This document shows, in pieces, positions 25,194-34,081 of a stretch of 64,000 nt of DNA (position 1 is the stretch's first letter; each line of letters begins with the position of its first letter). The position numbers were made by a program, and so were the translations under genes. The notes below the pieces were generated by a model. It was given only the letters and a program-made list of their open reading frames with translations. It had not been told where the DNA came from and did no database searches. The stretch comes from Hyalangium gracile. Lineage in GTDB: Bacteria; Myxococcota; Myxococcia; Myxococcales; Myxococcaceae. The stretch covers positions 62,001 through 126,000 of the forward strand of contig NZ_JAHXBG010000016.1 of assembly GCF_020103725.1 (NCBI RefSeq). The letters run 5' to 3'.

Positions 25194-25205
25194 GCGCCAC
25201 CCCGC

Positions 25206-25736
25206 TCAGAGGCGGAAGGTGCCTGCCCCACCCTGGGGCCAGAGGACGCGAGGCTCCTGCCCTTCGGGCACCAGGGCCATGACGGCGCCCTCCAGGTACC
25301 CCTCCTCCTCGAGCGCCTCCACGAGGGTGCGCATGGCGACCTGCGGGTCCATGACGCGACAGAAGATGTTCATCCGCCCCGCCTGGGTCTCCGCCCCCTC
25401 GACCTCGCCGTTCCCCGTCCAGCCGAGGATGTCGGTGAGCAGCTCCTCCACGGCGTTGCGCTTCTCGAAGTCGTGTCCCGTGCCCTTGCCCTCCAGCGTG
25501 TACTGGACGACGAGCGGGATCAGCGAGTCCGGCTCCGGCTCGTCATAGCCCTGATCCACGAGCGGCTCGGCGGCCTGGGCGATGGCCATGTCCGGGTCCT
25601 CGTCGGGAGGAACGGGCGTCGTCTTGTGTTCGCCCATCTCGCCCACGGCGCCCCAGTGCACGGAGAGCCCGGCCTCGTCCACCCACGCCTCCCAGTAGCG
25701 GAGCGTGTCCCCTTCCTTCTTGTAGAGCCTCAGCAC
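25206..25736 (-). CDS. Hypothetical protein with WGR-like N-terminus
   Basis: A 176-residue cytoplasmic protein. The first ~45 residues (LRYWEAWVDEAGLSVHWGAVGEMGEHK) resemble a WGR domain, whose pattern is an aromatic-rich strand followed by 'T.WGRVG..G'. WGR domains bind nucleic acid ends in PARP-like proteins, but the match here is short. The remainder is acidic with two possible repeat units (FEKRNAVEELLTDILGW and AMRTLVEALEEEGYLEG). It lies tail-to-tail with the lipoprotein at 24297 and 39 bp downstream of the metallophosphoesterase gene on the same strand, so the two may be co-transcribed. Confidence 0.65.
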   Translation of the reverse strand: MLRLYKKEGDTLRYWEAWVDEAGLSVHWGAVGEMGEHKTTPVPPDEDPDMAIAQAAEPLVDQGYDEPEPDSLIPLVVQYTLEGKGTGHDFEKRNAVEELLTDILGWTGNGEVEGAETQAGRMNIFCRVMDPQVAMRTLVEALEEEGYLEGAVMALVPEGQEPRVLWPQGGAGTFRL

Positions 25737-25775
25737 GCGGGCACCCTACCGCCTTGGCAGGGAGGCGTCACCGGC

Positions 25776-26510
25776 TCAGATCTCCATCAGCGCGAAGCGC
25801 TGATCCGGCGTGTGACGGGCCATCAACGGCATCGCCACGTTGTAGACGGGGATGCCGCCCCGCGTCTTGCCCTCCCGCGTGCCGTGGTGCGCGTGCCCGT
25901 GGAACACCGCCTCCGCCCGGTAGTGATCGATGGGCATGGCCAGGCGGCTCGTGCCCAGGAAGGGGCGGATCTCGATGTTCTCCCCCTCCAGCGTCTCCGG
26001 GATGGGGGCGTAGTGCATGATCACCACCTTCTTCGGCGTGTCCAGGTGGCTCAGCGCCGCCTCCAGCTTGAGGGACTCGGCCACCGCCTCCTGCACGAAG
26101 GACTTGGTCTGCCCCTCGCCGAACGCCTGCAGCGTGGCGTTGCCGAAGCCTCCGCCGAACCCCTTCACCCCGGCCACCCCGAGCACCTTCTCGAAGATGA
26201 AGTGGTCTCCATCCAGGATGTGCACCCCCACCTTCGCCAGCTCGGAGCAGATATCCTTCACCTGGCCGTGCTCGTAGTCGTGATTGCCCAGCACCGCGGC
26301 GCACGGCACGCGCAGGGCCGACAGCTCCTCGGCCAGCACCTTGCCCTCCTCCGCCATGCCGCGATCCGTCAGGTCGCCGCACAGCAGCAGGATGTCCGCA
26401 GAGGCGTTGACCTGCTTCACGAGCAGCCGGAAGCGGCCATGGTGGTCCTCACGGCAGTGGAGATCACCGACTGCTGCCAGCCGAATCTTCGAGCTCGGGT
26501 CGCGCGCCAC
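25776..26510 (-). CDS. Calcineurin-like metallophosphoesterase
   Basis: A 244-residue phosphoesterase of the calcineurin-like superfamily. The metal-binding motifs are all present in order: GDLH (D~16, H~18), GDLTD, GNHD, a later H in VIMHYAP, and GHAHHG. Cytoplasmic, no signal peptide. The substrate (phosphodiester, phosphoprotein or nucleotide) cannot be told from sequence. The start is GTG at 26510; it overlaps the end of the nucleotidyltransferase gene by 47 bp, implying coupled translation. Length is normal for stand-alone family members. Confidence 0.93.
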   Translation of the reverse strand: MARDPSSKIRLAAVGDLHCREDHHGRFRLLVKQVNASADILLLCGDLTDRGMAEEGKVLAEELSALRVPCAAVLGNHDYEHGQVKDICSELAKVGVHILDGDHFIFEKVLGVAGVKGFGGGFGNATLQAFGEGQTKSFVQEAVAESLKLEAALSHLDTPKKVVIMHYAPIPETLEGENIEIRPFLGTSRLAMPIDHYRAEAVFHGHAHHGTREGKTRGGIPVYNVAMPLMARHTPDQRFALMEI

Positions 26511-27321
26511 GCTCTCCTCCGTGCTTCCTGTCGTTCTCGTCCCACAGCCGACCGTCTCGGAACCCCCAGTGGTGGATGTCCACGTGGTAGTTCACCCTCG
26601 AGATGAGGTTGCCGCGACACAGCGGCTCCTCCCAGTTGCCCTCGCGCACCGTCTCCAGCGTGCGCGACAGCAGCTCCGCCATCACCCAGTCCGGGACGTT
26701 GTCCCGCTGCGACGGGTAGGCGTACCGGAACATCATCAGGTGGCTGAACAGCACCTCCCAGTACCGGTCGAAGCGCCACATCAGGCGCTCCCAGTCCATC
26801 TCCCGCCCGGCCTTGAGCAGCAGGTGGTTCACGTCCGAGCCGTCATAGCGCTCGCGCTCGTTGACGAAGGCCTTGGACCAGATCATCTCCTCGGCGGGCG
26901 CCACCAGGCAGCGGTGGCCGAACACGGTGGCCGTCTTCGCGTGCTCGAACCACGCGTCGTCCACCACCGCCACGCCGTTGCCGGACGAGAAGATGAAGTC
27001 CACGAAGTATTCGCCCTTGAAGGCCTTGTAGAGCCACACCTCGTCGGTGCGCTCGGTGCGCCACCCGTCCAGCTCCAGCACCTCGAGCGCGCGGCCCGCA
27101 TCGCGTTTGCGTGGGAAGAGGTCCAGGTCCTTCGTGTCCCGGTAGATGCCGGTATAGGTCGCGTAGGCATACGCCCCGCCGACGACGAAGGGCACGCCCG
27201 CATCCAGCAGCAGTCCGATGGCTCGGGCCCGAGCGTTGATCTCATCGGGAGTTCGAGCGATCTCGGCCAGGCTGGCATCGAGGCCCATCTCCCCGGGATG
27301 GTTCGGATGTCGCTTTTCCAT
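26464..27321 (-). CDS. Nucleotidyltransferase-fold protein
   Basis: A 285-residue protein with a polymerase-beta-like nucleotidyltransferase core: VVGGAYAYATYTG, then RDTKDLDLFPRK, in which the D-L-D metal ligands sit at the expected spacing from the GG helix. A third acidic residue may be in FVDFIF. The C-terminal half is helical (WERLMWRFDRYWEVLF). Proteins of this kind are often annotated as putative aminoglycoside- or MNT-type NTases; no specific substrate can be given. ATG at 27321 was chosen; the longer frame to 27495 has no ribosome site and poor composition. It forms an operon with the metallophosphoesterase and probably the WGR-like gene. Confidence 0.8.
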   Translation of the reverse strand: MEKRHPNHPGEMGLDASLAEIARTPDEINARARAIGLLLDAGVPFVVGGAYAYATYTGIYRDTKDLDLFPRKRDAGRALEVLELDGWRTERTDEVWLYKAFKGEYFVDFIFSSGNGVAVVDDAWFEHAKTATVFGHRCLVAPAEEMIWSKAFVNERERYDGSDVNHLLLKAGREMDWERLMWRFDRYWEVLFSHLMMFRYAYPSQRDNVPDWVMAELLSRTLETVREGNWEEPLCRGNLISRVNYHVDIHHWGFRDGRLWDENDRKHGGERGARPELEDSAGSSR

Positions 27322-27545
27322 GGGGCATAACCTAGGGACGGGGGAATTTGTCCGTCGGGCCAGCGTCGATGCGTGCCCGGTGAGCAGCCGAGCAGGCTGC
27401 AACCCCGCGTCATTACTGGCTTTTTCAGCACCGAAAAATCCGGCTAGAAATCGGGCTTTCTGTTTTCCGGGGGTGCCGTGTCCATGGGGACGCAAACACG
27501 CTGCACGGCCCCGCCGGGGGGCCGAACCCCGAAAGGAAGAACCCC

Positions 27546-28544
27546 ATGTTCCGCAAGAGCCTGATGCTGTGCGCCGCCTCCCTCCTCGCCGTGGGTTGTG
27601 GTCAGACCCCCGAGGACGAGTTCCGCGACGGTCTCCCCTCCAAGCAGATGGTCGAGGTGAAGGAGCCGGGCGGCAGCTCCGGCCAGGGCCTGCAGAGCGA
27701 CTCGGTGAGCGCGATGGAGCTCCGGCTGGGCGCCCGCAGTGACTTCTACGTGCTGACCCGTGGGGCGACGGTGACGGTCAACGGCGGCACGGCGTTCGCG
27801 CTCAACCTGGTGGAGGAGATCAGCAAGCACACGCCCACCTCCATCGAGGGCGAGGTGGCCGTGTGGGGGCCGTACACCGAGGCGCTGAGCCCCAACACCT
27901 GGAAGCTCACCATGACGAAGACGGCCGAGCACAGCTACACGTACAAGCTGGAGGGCAAGGCGAAGACGGCGGCGGACTCGGAGTTCAAGGTCGTCCTCTC
28001 CGGCACGCACACCATCGGCCTGGATGCCCAGGGCAACCGGCTGCGGGACTTCGGCTCCGGCGACATGAAGCTGGACTGGGACGCGGCGGCGACGATGCCC
28101 GAGCACGACGATGAGATTGGCGCGGTGACGATCCGCTACGCGCGCGCCAGCGCCACCGCCGTGGCCACCGTGGAGGCGGACTTCCGCAACGTGAAGGACG
28201 ACGAGCGCCCCGGCACCAAGATCAACGTCGACTACCGCTACAAGGAGACGCCGGGCGCGGGCGGCGAGTTCGACTTCGCCATCAACAAGAACTTCGACAA
28301 CGAGCCGACCCGCTCGCAGATCGAGCACCTCACCATCAAGAGCCGCTGGACGCAGAGCGGCTCGGGCCGCGCGGACGTGAAGATCACCGGCGGGGACTAC
28401 AACATCGCCGCCGCCACCCTCAGCGAGTGCTGGGATGCGAACTTCTCCAGCCAGTTCCTGGAGGCCAGCTGGGTGCCCCTCCCGGTGTACGGCGCCGTCT
28501 CGGCGTGCGGCAGCTTCAGCACGGCCGTCTATTCGCAGCTGTGA
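27546..28544 (+). CDS. Lipoprotein paralogous to 31538 product
   Basis: A 332-residue lipoprotein with lipobox AVGC (Cys18). It shares its full layout with the lipoprotein at 31538: an LPSK..VEVK.P..SSG segment after the signal, a WGPY motif, a central ETPGAGGEFDF stretch (ELPGGFGEMRF in the other) and a C-terminal SRWTQSGSGRADV...GGDY...ECWDANF (TRWTPDRGGVGGF...AGDL...ECWDAQN). The repeated Trp/Cys of ECWD is likely structural. Function unknown. It directly precedes the ECF sigma gene (24 bp), so it may belong to that operon. An A+T-rich patch at 27417-27470 upstream is a plausible promoter region. Confidence 0.85.
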   Translation: MFRKSLMLCAASLLAVGCGQTPEDEFRDGLPSKQMVEVKEPGGSSGQGLQSDSVSAMELRLGARSDFYVLTRGATVTVNGGTAFALNLVEEISKHTPTSIEGEVAVWGPYTEALSPNTWKLTMTKTAEHSYTYKLEGKAKTAADSEFKVVLSGTHTIGLDAQGNRLRDFGSGDMKLDWDAAATMPEHDDEIGAVTIRYARASATAVATVEADFRNVKDDERPGTKINVDYRYKETPGAGGEFDFAINKNFDNEPTRSQIEHLTIKSRWTQSGSGRADVKITGGDYNIAAATLSECWDANFSSQFLEASWVPLPVYGAVSACGSFSTAVYSQL

Positions 28545-28568
28545 TCCGCACCTAGACTGCGACGCGCG

Positions 28569-29108
28569 ATGGGAACCAGCCAGCCGGTCCTGAGGGTCAT
28601 CCAGGGCGGTCCGACCGAGGACCGGCGAGCCTTCCTGCGCGAGCTGTACACGAAGCATGGCGGCAGCGTCCTGGGGCGCTGCCGCTACCTGTTGAAGGAT
28701 CCGGCGAAGGCCGAGGACGCGATGCACGACGTGTTCGCCCGGGCGCTCAGCCACGGCAGCGACTTCCGTGCCGAGGCCTCGCCGCTGACGTGGCTGATGA
28801 AGATCGCCACCCACCACTGCCTCAACCAGATCCGCTCGGAGCGGGCCGGCTGGCGCAGCTGGTTCGAGCGCCAGGAGGCGGCGCGCCCCGAGGGCCACGG
28901 CGGCCAGCAGTCCATGGAGACGAGGGACCTGGTGCGCCGGCTGCTGTCCAAGGTGGATCTGGAGACGCAGGCCGCGGTCATCCACTACCACGTGGACGGC
29001 ATGACGCTGGAGGAGGTGGCCGCGCTGCTGGGGCGCTCGGTGCCCACGGTGCGCAAGCGGCTGGAACACTTCGCGGAGCTGGGTGGAGAAGAGCTGAGGG
29101 TCCCATGA
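28569..29108 (+). CDS. ECF-type RNA polymerase sigma factor
   Basis: A 179-residue extracytoplasmic-function sigma factor. Region 2 is seen in LRELYTKHGGSVLGRCRYLL, AEDAMHDVFARAL and SPLTWLMKIATHHCLN; region 4 in VIHYHVDGMTLEEVAALLGR, SVPTVRKRLEHF. The length is typical. It would direct transcription of an envelope-stress or developmental regulon when released from its anti-sigma factor, encoded next with overlapping ATGA codons (29105-29108). The gene set downstream (caspase-like protease, lipoprotein) is the obvious candidate target. No autoregulatory promoter motif was identified by eye. Confidence 0.93.
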   Translation: MGTSQPVLRVIQGGPTEDRRAFLRELYTKHGGSVLGRCRYLLKDPAKAEDAMHDVFARALSHGSDFRAEASPLTWLMKIATHHCLNQIRSERAGWRSWFERQEAARPEGHGGQQSMETRDLVRRLLSKVDLETQAAVIHYHVDGMTLEEVAALLGRSVPTVRKRLEHFAELGGEELRVP

Positions 29109-29890
29109 GCGCGCAACTGTCAGAGCACCCCACGGAGTGGACGCTGCGTCGCCTGCACGCGGGCGAGCTGGCCACCGACGAGGCGATCCGGGCCCGGACC
29201 CATGCCGCCAGCTGCGAGCGGTGCGGCGCGGTGCTCCGCGAGGCCGAGGAGGCCCAGCACAAGTTCGAGTCGGAGCTTCCCTTCGAGCGCTTCGAGGCGG
29301 GGGTGAAGCAGGCGGAGGAGAAGGCTCGCCGGCAGGAGGCCTCGCAGCGAGCCGCGCGCCAGCGGTGGATGGGGACGGCGGTGGCGCTGGCGGCCACGGT
29401 GCTGGTGGTGGTGGCGGCCAGGCCCCTGCTCTCCTCGAGCCCTGTGTCGGGCGTGCGGACCAAGGGCGGCGCGACGGCGGAGCTGCGCATCGGTGGTGGA
29501 GAGGGCTCTCAGCGGGTGGCGCGCACGGATGCGCCCGAGCCGCTGGCCCAGGGTGAGCGCGTGCGGCTCGGCTATGCGCCAGACGCGCGCCGGTACGTCC
29601 TGGCGTTGTCGGTGGACGCCTCGGGCGAGGTGACGCCGCTCTACCCCGAGGCCGGGCAGAGCCTGCCGGTGGAGCCCGGCGCCGGCACGCACTGGCTGCC
29701 GGACAGCATCGAGTTCACCGGCTCGGGCGCCGAGCGCGTGGTGGTGCTGCTGAGCGACGCGCCCGTGGCGGTGGAGGATGCCGCCGCCGCCGCGCGCCGG
29801 GCCTTCGAGGCGGCCGGGCGGGACGTGGGGCGGATGGCGCCCCTGGACGTGGACGGCGATCAGACCCACTGGATGCTGCTCAAGCCGTGA
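29105..29890 (+). CDS. Membrane-anchored zinc-finger anti-sigma factor
   Basis: A 261-residue protein. The N-terminal HAASCERCG (H-x3-C-x2-C) is the ZAS-type anti-sigma signature, following EWTLRRLHAGEL. One membrane segment (GTAVALAATVLVVVAAR, ~residues 91-107) separates the cytoplasmic inhibitor from a periplasmic sensor domain of about 150 residues. The periplasmic domain has a DUF4384-like feel (LAQGERVRLGYAP, YVLALSVDASGEVTPLYPE). ATGA overlap with the sigma gene and GTGA overlap with the caspase-like gene place all three in one tightly coupled operon. It presumably holds the ECF sigma at the membrane until an envelope signal releases it. Confidence 0.9.
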   Translation: MSAQLSEHPTEWTLRRLHAGELATDEAIRARTHAASCERCGAVLREAEEAQHKFESELPFERFEAGVKQAEEKARRQEASQRAARQRWMGTAVALAATVLVVVAARPLLSSSPVSGVRTKGGATAELRIGGGEGSQRVARTDAPEPLAQGERVRLGYAPDARRYVLALSVDASGEVTPLYPEAGQSLPVEPGAGTHWLPDSIEFTGSGAERVVVLLSDAPVAVEDAAAAARRAFEAAGRDVGRMAPLDVDGDQTHWMLLKP

Positions 29891-31527
29891 AGCGCTCGGG
29901 ACGACAGCCGGGCGTCCTCGCCCTCGCGCTGCTGCTGGCCACCGTCGCGGGGGCGGAGCCGATGCGCCGCTTCGCCCTGGTGATCGGCAACGACGAGGGC
30001 GGCCCGGACACGCGCCCCCTGCGCTACGCCCGCGAGGACGCGCGCAAGATGCACGGCCTGCTGGCTCGACTGGGCGGAGTGGCGCCAGCGGACGCCCGGC
30101 TGCTGCTGAACGAGGACGCCAAGGACGTGCTCACCGCGCTGGCGGAGGTGGAGGCCCAGGTCCGGGCAGCCCAGGCGCGGGGGGCGCGCACGGCGCTCGT
30201 CATCTACTACTCGGGCCACGCGAAGGATGGCGCGCTGCGGCTCGGGGACACGCGGCTGCCCTTCGACACGCTCAAGCGGCACCTGGCGGACGCGCCCGCG
30301 GACATCCGCATCGCCATCCTGGACTCGTGCCGCTCCGGCGCGCTGACGCGGACCAAGGGCGCCCGGCGCGCGCCCGCCTTCGAGATCGACTCCGGCGCCA
30401 CGCGCAACGCGCGGGGCATGGTCATCCTCACCTCCAGCTCGTCGGACGAGGACTCGCAGGAGTCGGACGCCATCGGCGGCAGCTACTTCTCGCACCACCT
30501 GGCCAGCGGGATGCTGGGGGACGCGGACCGCTCCGGGGATGGCCGGGTGACGCTCTTCGAGGCGTACTCGCACGCGTACGCGCGGACGGTGGCGGACACG
30601 GCCGCCAGCAGCGCGGGGCCGCAGCACCCCACCTTCAGCTACGATCTGGCGGGCAACGGCGATCTGGTGCTCACGGATCTGCGCGCCTCCGAGGGCCTCG
30701 TGGTGCCGTCCCGTGCTCCGGCGGGCGCCTACTACTTCGTGGATCCGAGCGGGCTGGTGGTCGCGGAGCTGGAGAAGGCACCGGAGGTGGAGCGGCGGGT
30801 GGCGCTCGCGGCGGGCACGTACCGGGTGAAGCGCCGGCTGGTGGATCGGCTGCGCATCGGCGAGGTGGAGGTACGGCGCGGCCAGGAGACGGTGCTGGAG
30901 GAGGCGCGCTTCCGGGACGCTCCCTTCTCGGACGATCCGGTGAAGGGCGCCAGCGCGCGAGGCTCCTACTGGACGGTGGGGCTCGCGGGTGGCTACCACT
31001 CCTTCTTCAACGAGAACGCCCGGCAGACGCTGTTCCTCTCCGTACCTCTCGTCGGCGCCGAGGCGCACCTCCACGACTACTTCCGCGAGGACTGGGTGTG
31101 GAGCTTCGACGTGGCGCTGGGCGGGCGCACCACGAAGCTGAACCTGGCGACGCTGGCGGGCGCCGGCTACCGGTACTCGGTCATCAACCTGGGCACCTCG
31201 CTCACCACCGAGTGGCACGTGGGGGACCTCTCCCCGTTCATCGGCGCGCGGCTCACCTACCTCTACACCGGCCGCAGGTTCGACCAGGACGTCTTCCCGG
31301 CCCAGTACTACGCGACGTTCTCGCCCGGACTGGTGGCGGGGCTGCGCTATCGCCTGCTGCGCAGTCTGCAGATCACCGGGCGCGGCCGGATCCACTACTT
31401 CACCTATAACGTCCACGAGCAGGGCACCAACACCCCCAACCCCAACCTCTCCGAGCGGGCCATCCAGGATCCGCCCAGCGCCCTGGGCTACTGGGAGCTC
31501 GGAGCCCTGGTGACCTATGAGCTCTAA
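29887..31527 (+). CDS. Secreted caspase-family (C14) protease with C-terminal barrel-like domain
   Basis: A 546-residue protein with a signal peptide (VLALALLLATVAGAEP). Residues ~27-235 form a caspase-like p20 domain: FALVIGNDEGG, YYSGHA with catalytic H111, and LDSCRSG with C148. Both catalytic residues are intact. Residues ~260-350 look like a PEGA-like or Ig-like domain (APAGAYYFVDPSG, AAGTYRVKRRLV), and ~355-546 alternate polar and hydrophobic residues like an outer-membrane barrel or beta-sandwich (GYRYSVINLGTSLTTEW, LGALVTYEL). The GTG start overlaps the anti-sigma stop. Prokaryotic caspase homologues often act in regulated proteolysis or cell death; placing one under an ECF pair suggests signalling across the envelope. 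Confidence 0.85.
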   Translation: MKRSGRQPGVLALALLLATVAGAEPMRRFALVIGNDEGGPDTRPLRYAREDARKMHGLLARLGGVAPADARLLLNEDAKDVLTALAEVEAQVRAAQARGARTALVIYYSGHAKDGALRLGDTRLPFDTLKRHLADAPADIRIAILDSCRSGALTRTKGARRAPAFEIDSGATRNARGMVILTSSSSDEDSQESDAIGGSYFSHHLASGMLGDADRSGDGRVTLFEAYSHAYARTVADTAASSAGPQHPTFSYDLAGNGDLVLTDLRASEGLVVPSRAPAGAYYFVDPSGLVVAELEKAPEVERRVALAAGTYRVKRRLVDRLRIGEVEVRRGQETVLEEARFRDAPFSDDPVKGASARGSYWTVGLAGGYHSFFNENARQTLFLSVPLVGAEAHLHDYFREDWVWSFDVALGGRTTKLNLATLAGAGYRYSVINLGTSLTTEWHVGDLSPFIGARLTYLYTGRRFDQDVFPAQYYATFSPGLVAGLRYRLLRSLQITGRGRIHYFTYNVHEQGTNTPNPNLSERAIQDPPSALGYWELGALVTYEL

Positions 31528-31537
31528 GGAGCGCGCG

Positions 31538-32491
31538 ATGCGAACCCCCTGGCCCGCACTCCTCTGCCTCCTCGCCGCGTGCGGCGGCAACATCTCCAAC
31601 GAGGACCTCGAGTACCTCAACGCCCTGCCCACGCGCGAGGTGCTCGCCACCAAGCTGCCCGACAGCGGCTCGAGCTCCGGCAGCAACCTGACCCAGCGGC
31701 AGGATCGGCTCGTCGTCGGAGAGCTCTCGCCCATCTACGCCGAGACCCGGCAGACCTCGATCGAGTTCAACACGGCCCTGGACGAACTGCTCAGCCTGCT
31801 CGAGAACATCCGCACGGTGCCGCCCACCACCCGCGAGCCGAACCGCCGCACCTGGGGGCCCTACCCGGACAGCAAGCAGCCGGGACACGACGTCCGCTTC
31901 GTGATGACCCGCGAGGGCGACTTCTTCGACTACGAGCTCCAGTACAAGCCGTCGAAGGGCACCGAGGCCGACTGGTGGCCCTTCCTGATGGGCTCCTTCA
32001 AGGCGGACGCGGGCATCCGCAAGGGCGAGGGCGAGCTGCACCTCTTCATCAAGGAGGCGATGGCCAAACGCCTCGACGTGGGAGACCTGAAGGACCTCGA
32101 GCGGCTCGATGTCGGGTACCAGAACCGGGTGCTGCCCACGCGGGTGGAGATGATCATCACCGCGCTGCCGTCCCTGCCCTCCGCGCCCGCGCTCCAGATC
32201 CGCTTCAACTACCGCGAGCTACCGGGGGGCTTCGGCGAGATGCGCTTCCTCCAGAAGGGCATTGACGCGGTGCCCGGCGGGCTGACGGAGGACGTGGAGA
32301 TCACCACCCGGTGGACGCCGGACCGAGGCGGCGTGGGGGGCTTCGTCATCCGCGCGGGAGACCTCATGGGCGCCGGCTACACCGAGTGCTGGGACGCGCA
32401 GAACCGGCTCACCTTCGCCAAACGCAGCTGGGAACTGTTCGGTATCGGTCTCGCCAGCAGCTGCCCGGACGTCCCTGGCTTCGAGGAATGA
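31538..32491 (+). CDS. Lipoprotein closing the ECF/caspase operon
   Basis: A 317-residue lipoprotein with lipobox LAAC (Cys15). ATG at 31538 is preceded by AAGGA and avoids the overlap with the caspase gene that ATG 31517 would give. It is a full-length paralogue of the lipoprotein at 27546 (shared LPT..V..K.P..SS, WGPY, ELPGGFGEMRF, TRWTPD, ECWDAQN). The pair flank the sigma/anti-sigma/caspase genes, suggesting duplication within one functional module, perhaps surface ligands or targets of the protease. No enzymatic motif. Function unknown. Confidence 0.85.
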   Translation: MRTPWPALLCLLAACGGNISNEDLEYLNALPTREVLATKLPDSGSSSGSNLTQRQDRLVVGELSPIYAETRQTSIEFNTALDELLSLLENIRTVPPTTREPNRRTWGPYPDSKQPGHDVRFVMTREGDFFDYELQYKPSKGTEADWWPFLMGSFKADAGIRKGEGELHLFIKEAMAKRLDVGDLKDLERLDVGYQNRVLPTRVEMIITALPSLPSAPALQIRFNYRELPGGFGEMRFLQKGIDAVPGGLTEDVEITTRWTPDRGGVGGFVIRAGDLMGAGYTECWDAQNRLTFAKRSWELFGIGLASSCPDVPGFEE

Positions 32492-32704
32492 ATCCGCTCG
32501 GACACGACCACCGTACAGAGGGACATGACGCGGCGTGTCCGTGCACGAAAAAATTGGCCGACGTCAGAGCTGCTTGTTAGGCAGGCAGCCCCCACCCGAC
32601 AGGCTTCCGGACGGTAACCCCCAGGATCCGGGCATGACTTCGTGCCATGCCACTTCGCGCCGCGGAGCCCGGCGCACAGTGGGACAACTCAGGAGGTTTA
32701 CACA

Positions 32705-33151
32705 ATGAAGGCGAATCGTCTTTTCATCGCGTGCGTGGCGGCCCTCTCCCTCGCGGCGTGCGGTGGTGCCACCGAGTACACCGCCGCGTTGACCGGCGGC
32801 GCGCAGAAGCCCACCGCCGTCTCCACCCCTGCCAGCGGCACCGTCACCGTCAAGGTGAGCGACAAGCTCGAGGTCGAGGGCAACTTCAAGGACCTCACCT
32901 CGAACACCGCCGGCGCCCACATCCACGGCCCGATCAACGCCACAGGCGAGGGCGACATCTTCTGCAACCTGATGGTGCCCACCGGGACGACCGGTGACAT
33001 CAGCGCGGGCTCGGGCGCGGGCTCCTGCGGCGACAAGGAGCTGACCGACGAGCAGCAGAAGTTCTTCGAGGACGGCAAGATGTACGTCAACATCCACACC
33101 ACCACCTACGGCGGTGGTGAGATCCGCGGCGACCTGAAGAAGGCGGACTAG
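32705..33151 (+). CDS. CHRD-domain lipoprotein
   Basis: A 148-residue lipoprotein: lipobox LAAC (Cys19), then one CHRD domain seen in TGGAQKPTAVSTPASGTVTV, FKDLTSNTAGAHIHGP, and MYVNIHTTTYGGGEIRG. CHRD domains were named from chordin and occur in many secreted bacterial proteins; their function is unresolved. The conserved His residues (AHIHG, NIHT) are typical of the family. ATG at 32705 follows a clear AGGAGG site at 32691; the longer GTG/ATG frame from 32642 is rejected. A second CHRD protein lies at 52380. Single-gene unit. Confidence 0.92.
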   Translation: MKANRLFIACVAALSLAACGGATEYTAALTGGAQKPTAVSTPASGTVTVKVSDKLEVEGNFKDLTSNTAGAHIHGPINATGEGDIFCNLMVPTGTTGDISAGSGAGSCGDKELTDEQQKFFEDGKMYVNIHTTTYGGGEIRGDLKKAD

Positions 33152-33220
33152 TCCCCGCCCGCGGTCCCCTGGGGCAGGTCGGGCGCCTGCTTGCCCGCCT
33201 GCCCCTCTTGTCGTCCTTCC

Positions 33221-33249
33221 TTGACTCGGCCGGGCGCGCTCTTTAGGTT
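33221..33249 (+). promoter_or_regulatory. Probable sigma-70 promoter of rpoZ
   Basis: TTGACT (33221-33226), 17-bp spacer, TAGGTT (33244-33249), 34 bp before the rpoZ ATG. The -35 is strong and the -10 moderate. Confidence 0.6.
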
Positions 33250-33282
33250 CCGTCACTCCTCAGAGAAGCCCGAAGGATTTCC

Positions 33283-33576
33283 ATGGCCCGCATCACTGTC
33301 GAAGACTGCCTCCCCCTCGTCGACAACCGTTTCGCCCTGGTGCTGCTCGGCGCCAAGCGCGCCCGCCAGCTGATGGCCGGCGCCCGCCCCATCCTCGAGA
33401 TCTCCAAGAACAAGCCGCCCGTGCTCTCCCTGCGTGAGATCGCCACCGGCCGCGTGAAGTTCGACCGCGACGTGCGCGAGGCGCTGTCCGGCAAGTACAC
33501 CAGCGAGGAGGCCAAGGCCGCTGCTTCCGCCTCCGCCGCCCCGGTGCCGCCGCTCGCTCCGCCGCCGGCCGTCTAG
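33283..33576 (+). CDS. rpoZ: RNA polymerase omega subunit
   Basis: A 97-residue omega subunit, which assists folding and assembly of the beta' subunit of RNA polymerase. The core [30 protein letters not shown] and [16 protein letters not shown] is the family signature. The C-terminal ~25 residues are an Ala/Pro-rich tail, a common extension in high-G+C lineages. The stop overlaps the convergent Nudix gene by 4 bp. In many bacteria rpoZ sits with gmk/spoT; that context is absent here. Confidence 0.95.
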   Translation: MARITVEDCLPLVDNRFALVLLGAKRARQLMAGARPILEISKNKPPVLSLREIATGRVKFDRDVREALSGKYTSEEAKAAASASAAPVPPLAPPPAV

Positions 33577-34043
33577 CCCCGGCTCCCCTCCGGGAGCCCT
33601 CCCGGGGGAGTCGAGTCTCCCGCGCGCAGCAGCCTCACCGCGCGCGCGGCGATGGACTTCTCCCCCTTGTAGCCCAGCACCGGGACGAGCTGCGCCAGCG
33701 GCACCCAGCGCACCTCATCCACCTCCACGCGCGGGCCGGGCGGGAGCACTCCGAGCTCCCCCGCCTGATAGCGGAACAGGTAGAAGTGCACGCGCTTGAA
33801 GATGCGCTGCCCCCGGAACTGGTAGACGTAGCGGATCTCCCCCAGCGAGGCCATCAGCGTGGCGGTGAGCCCCGTCTCCTCCCGCACCTCGCGCGCGGCC
33901 GTCTGCTCGGGCGTCTCGCCGGGATCCACGTGCCCCTTGGGCAGAGCCCACAGGTTGCGCCCGTGAGGACGGATCACGGCCACCTCCCAGCTCCCCGCAT
34001 TCTCGCGGATGACCACTCCTCCGGCGGACGCCTCGCGCGGCAT
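33573..34043 (-). CDS. Nudix hydrolase
   Basis: A 156-residue pyrophosphohydrolase of the Nudix superfamily. The Nudix box is intact ([11 protein letters not shown] with REVREETG, i.e. GX5EX7REUXEEXGU). It hydrolyses a nucleoside diphosphate linked to another moiety; the phrase [16 protein letters not shown] and the short length resemble Ap4A- or 8-oxo-dGTP-type enzymes, but the substrate cannot be fixed. It lies downstream of two unknown minus-strand genes with a 38-bp gap, so it may be the last gene of that operon. Convergent with rpoZ. Confidence 0.93.
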   Translation of the reverse strand: MPREASAGGVVIRENAGSWEVAVIRPHGRNLWALPKGHVDPGETPEQTAAREVREETGLTATLMASLGEIRYVYQFRGQRIFKRVHFYLFRYQAGELGVLPPGPRVEVDEVRWVPLAQLVPVLGYKGEKSIAARAVRLLRAGDSTPPGGLPEGSRG

Positions 34044-34081
34044 ACGGGGAGCACCCTACCCCGAAGCGGGCCGCCAGTGGC

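Noticed and set aside
27410-27470. A+T-rich inverted repeats (TTTTTC/GAAAAA; AGAAA/TTTCT) as a terminator
   Set aside because: They lie upstream of divergent genes rather than after one, so a promoter-region feature is more likely; no clear class could be assigned.
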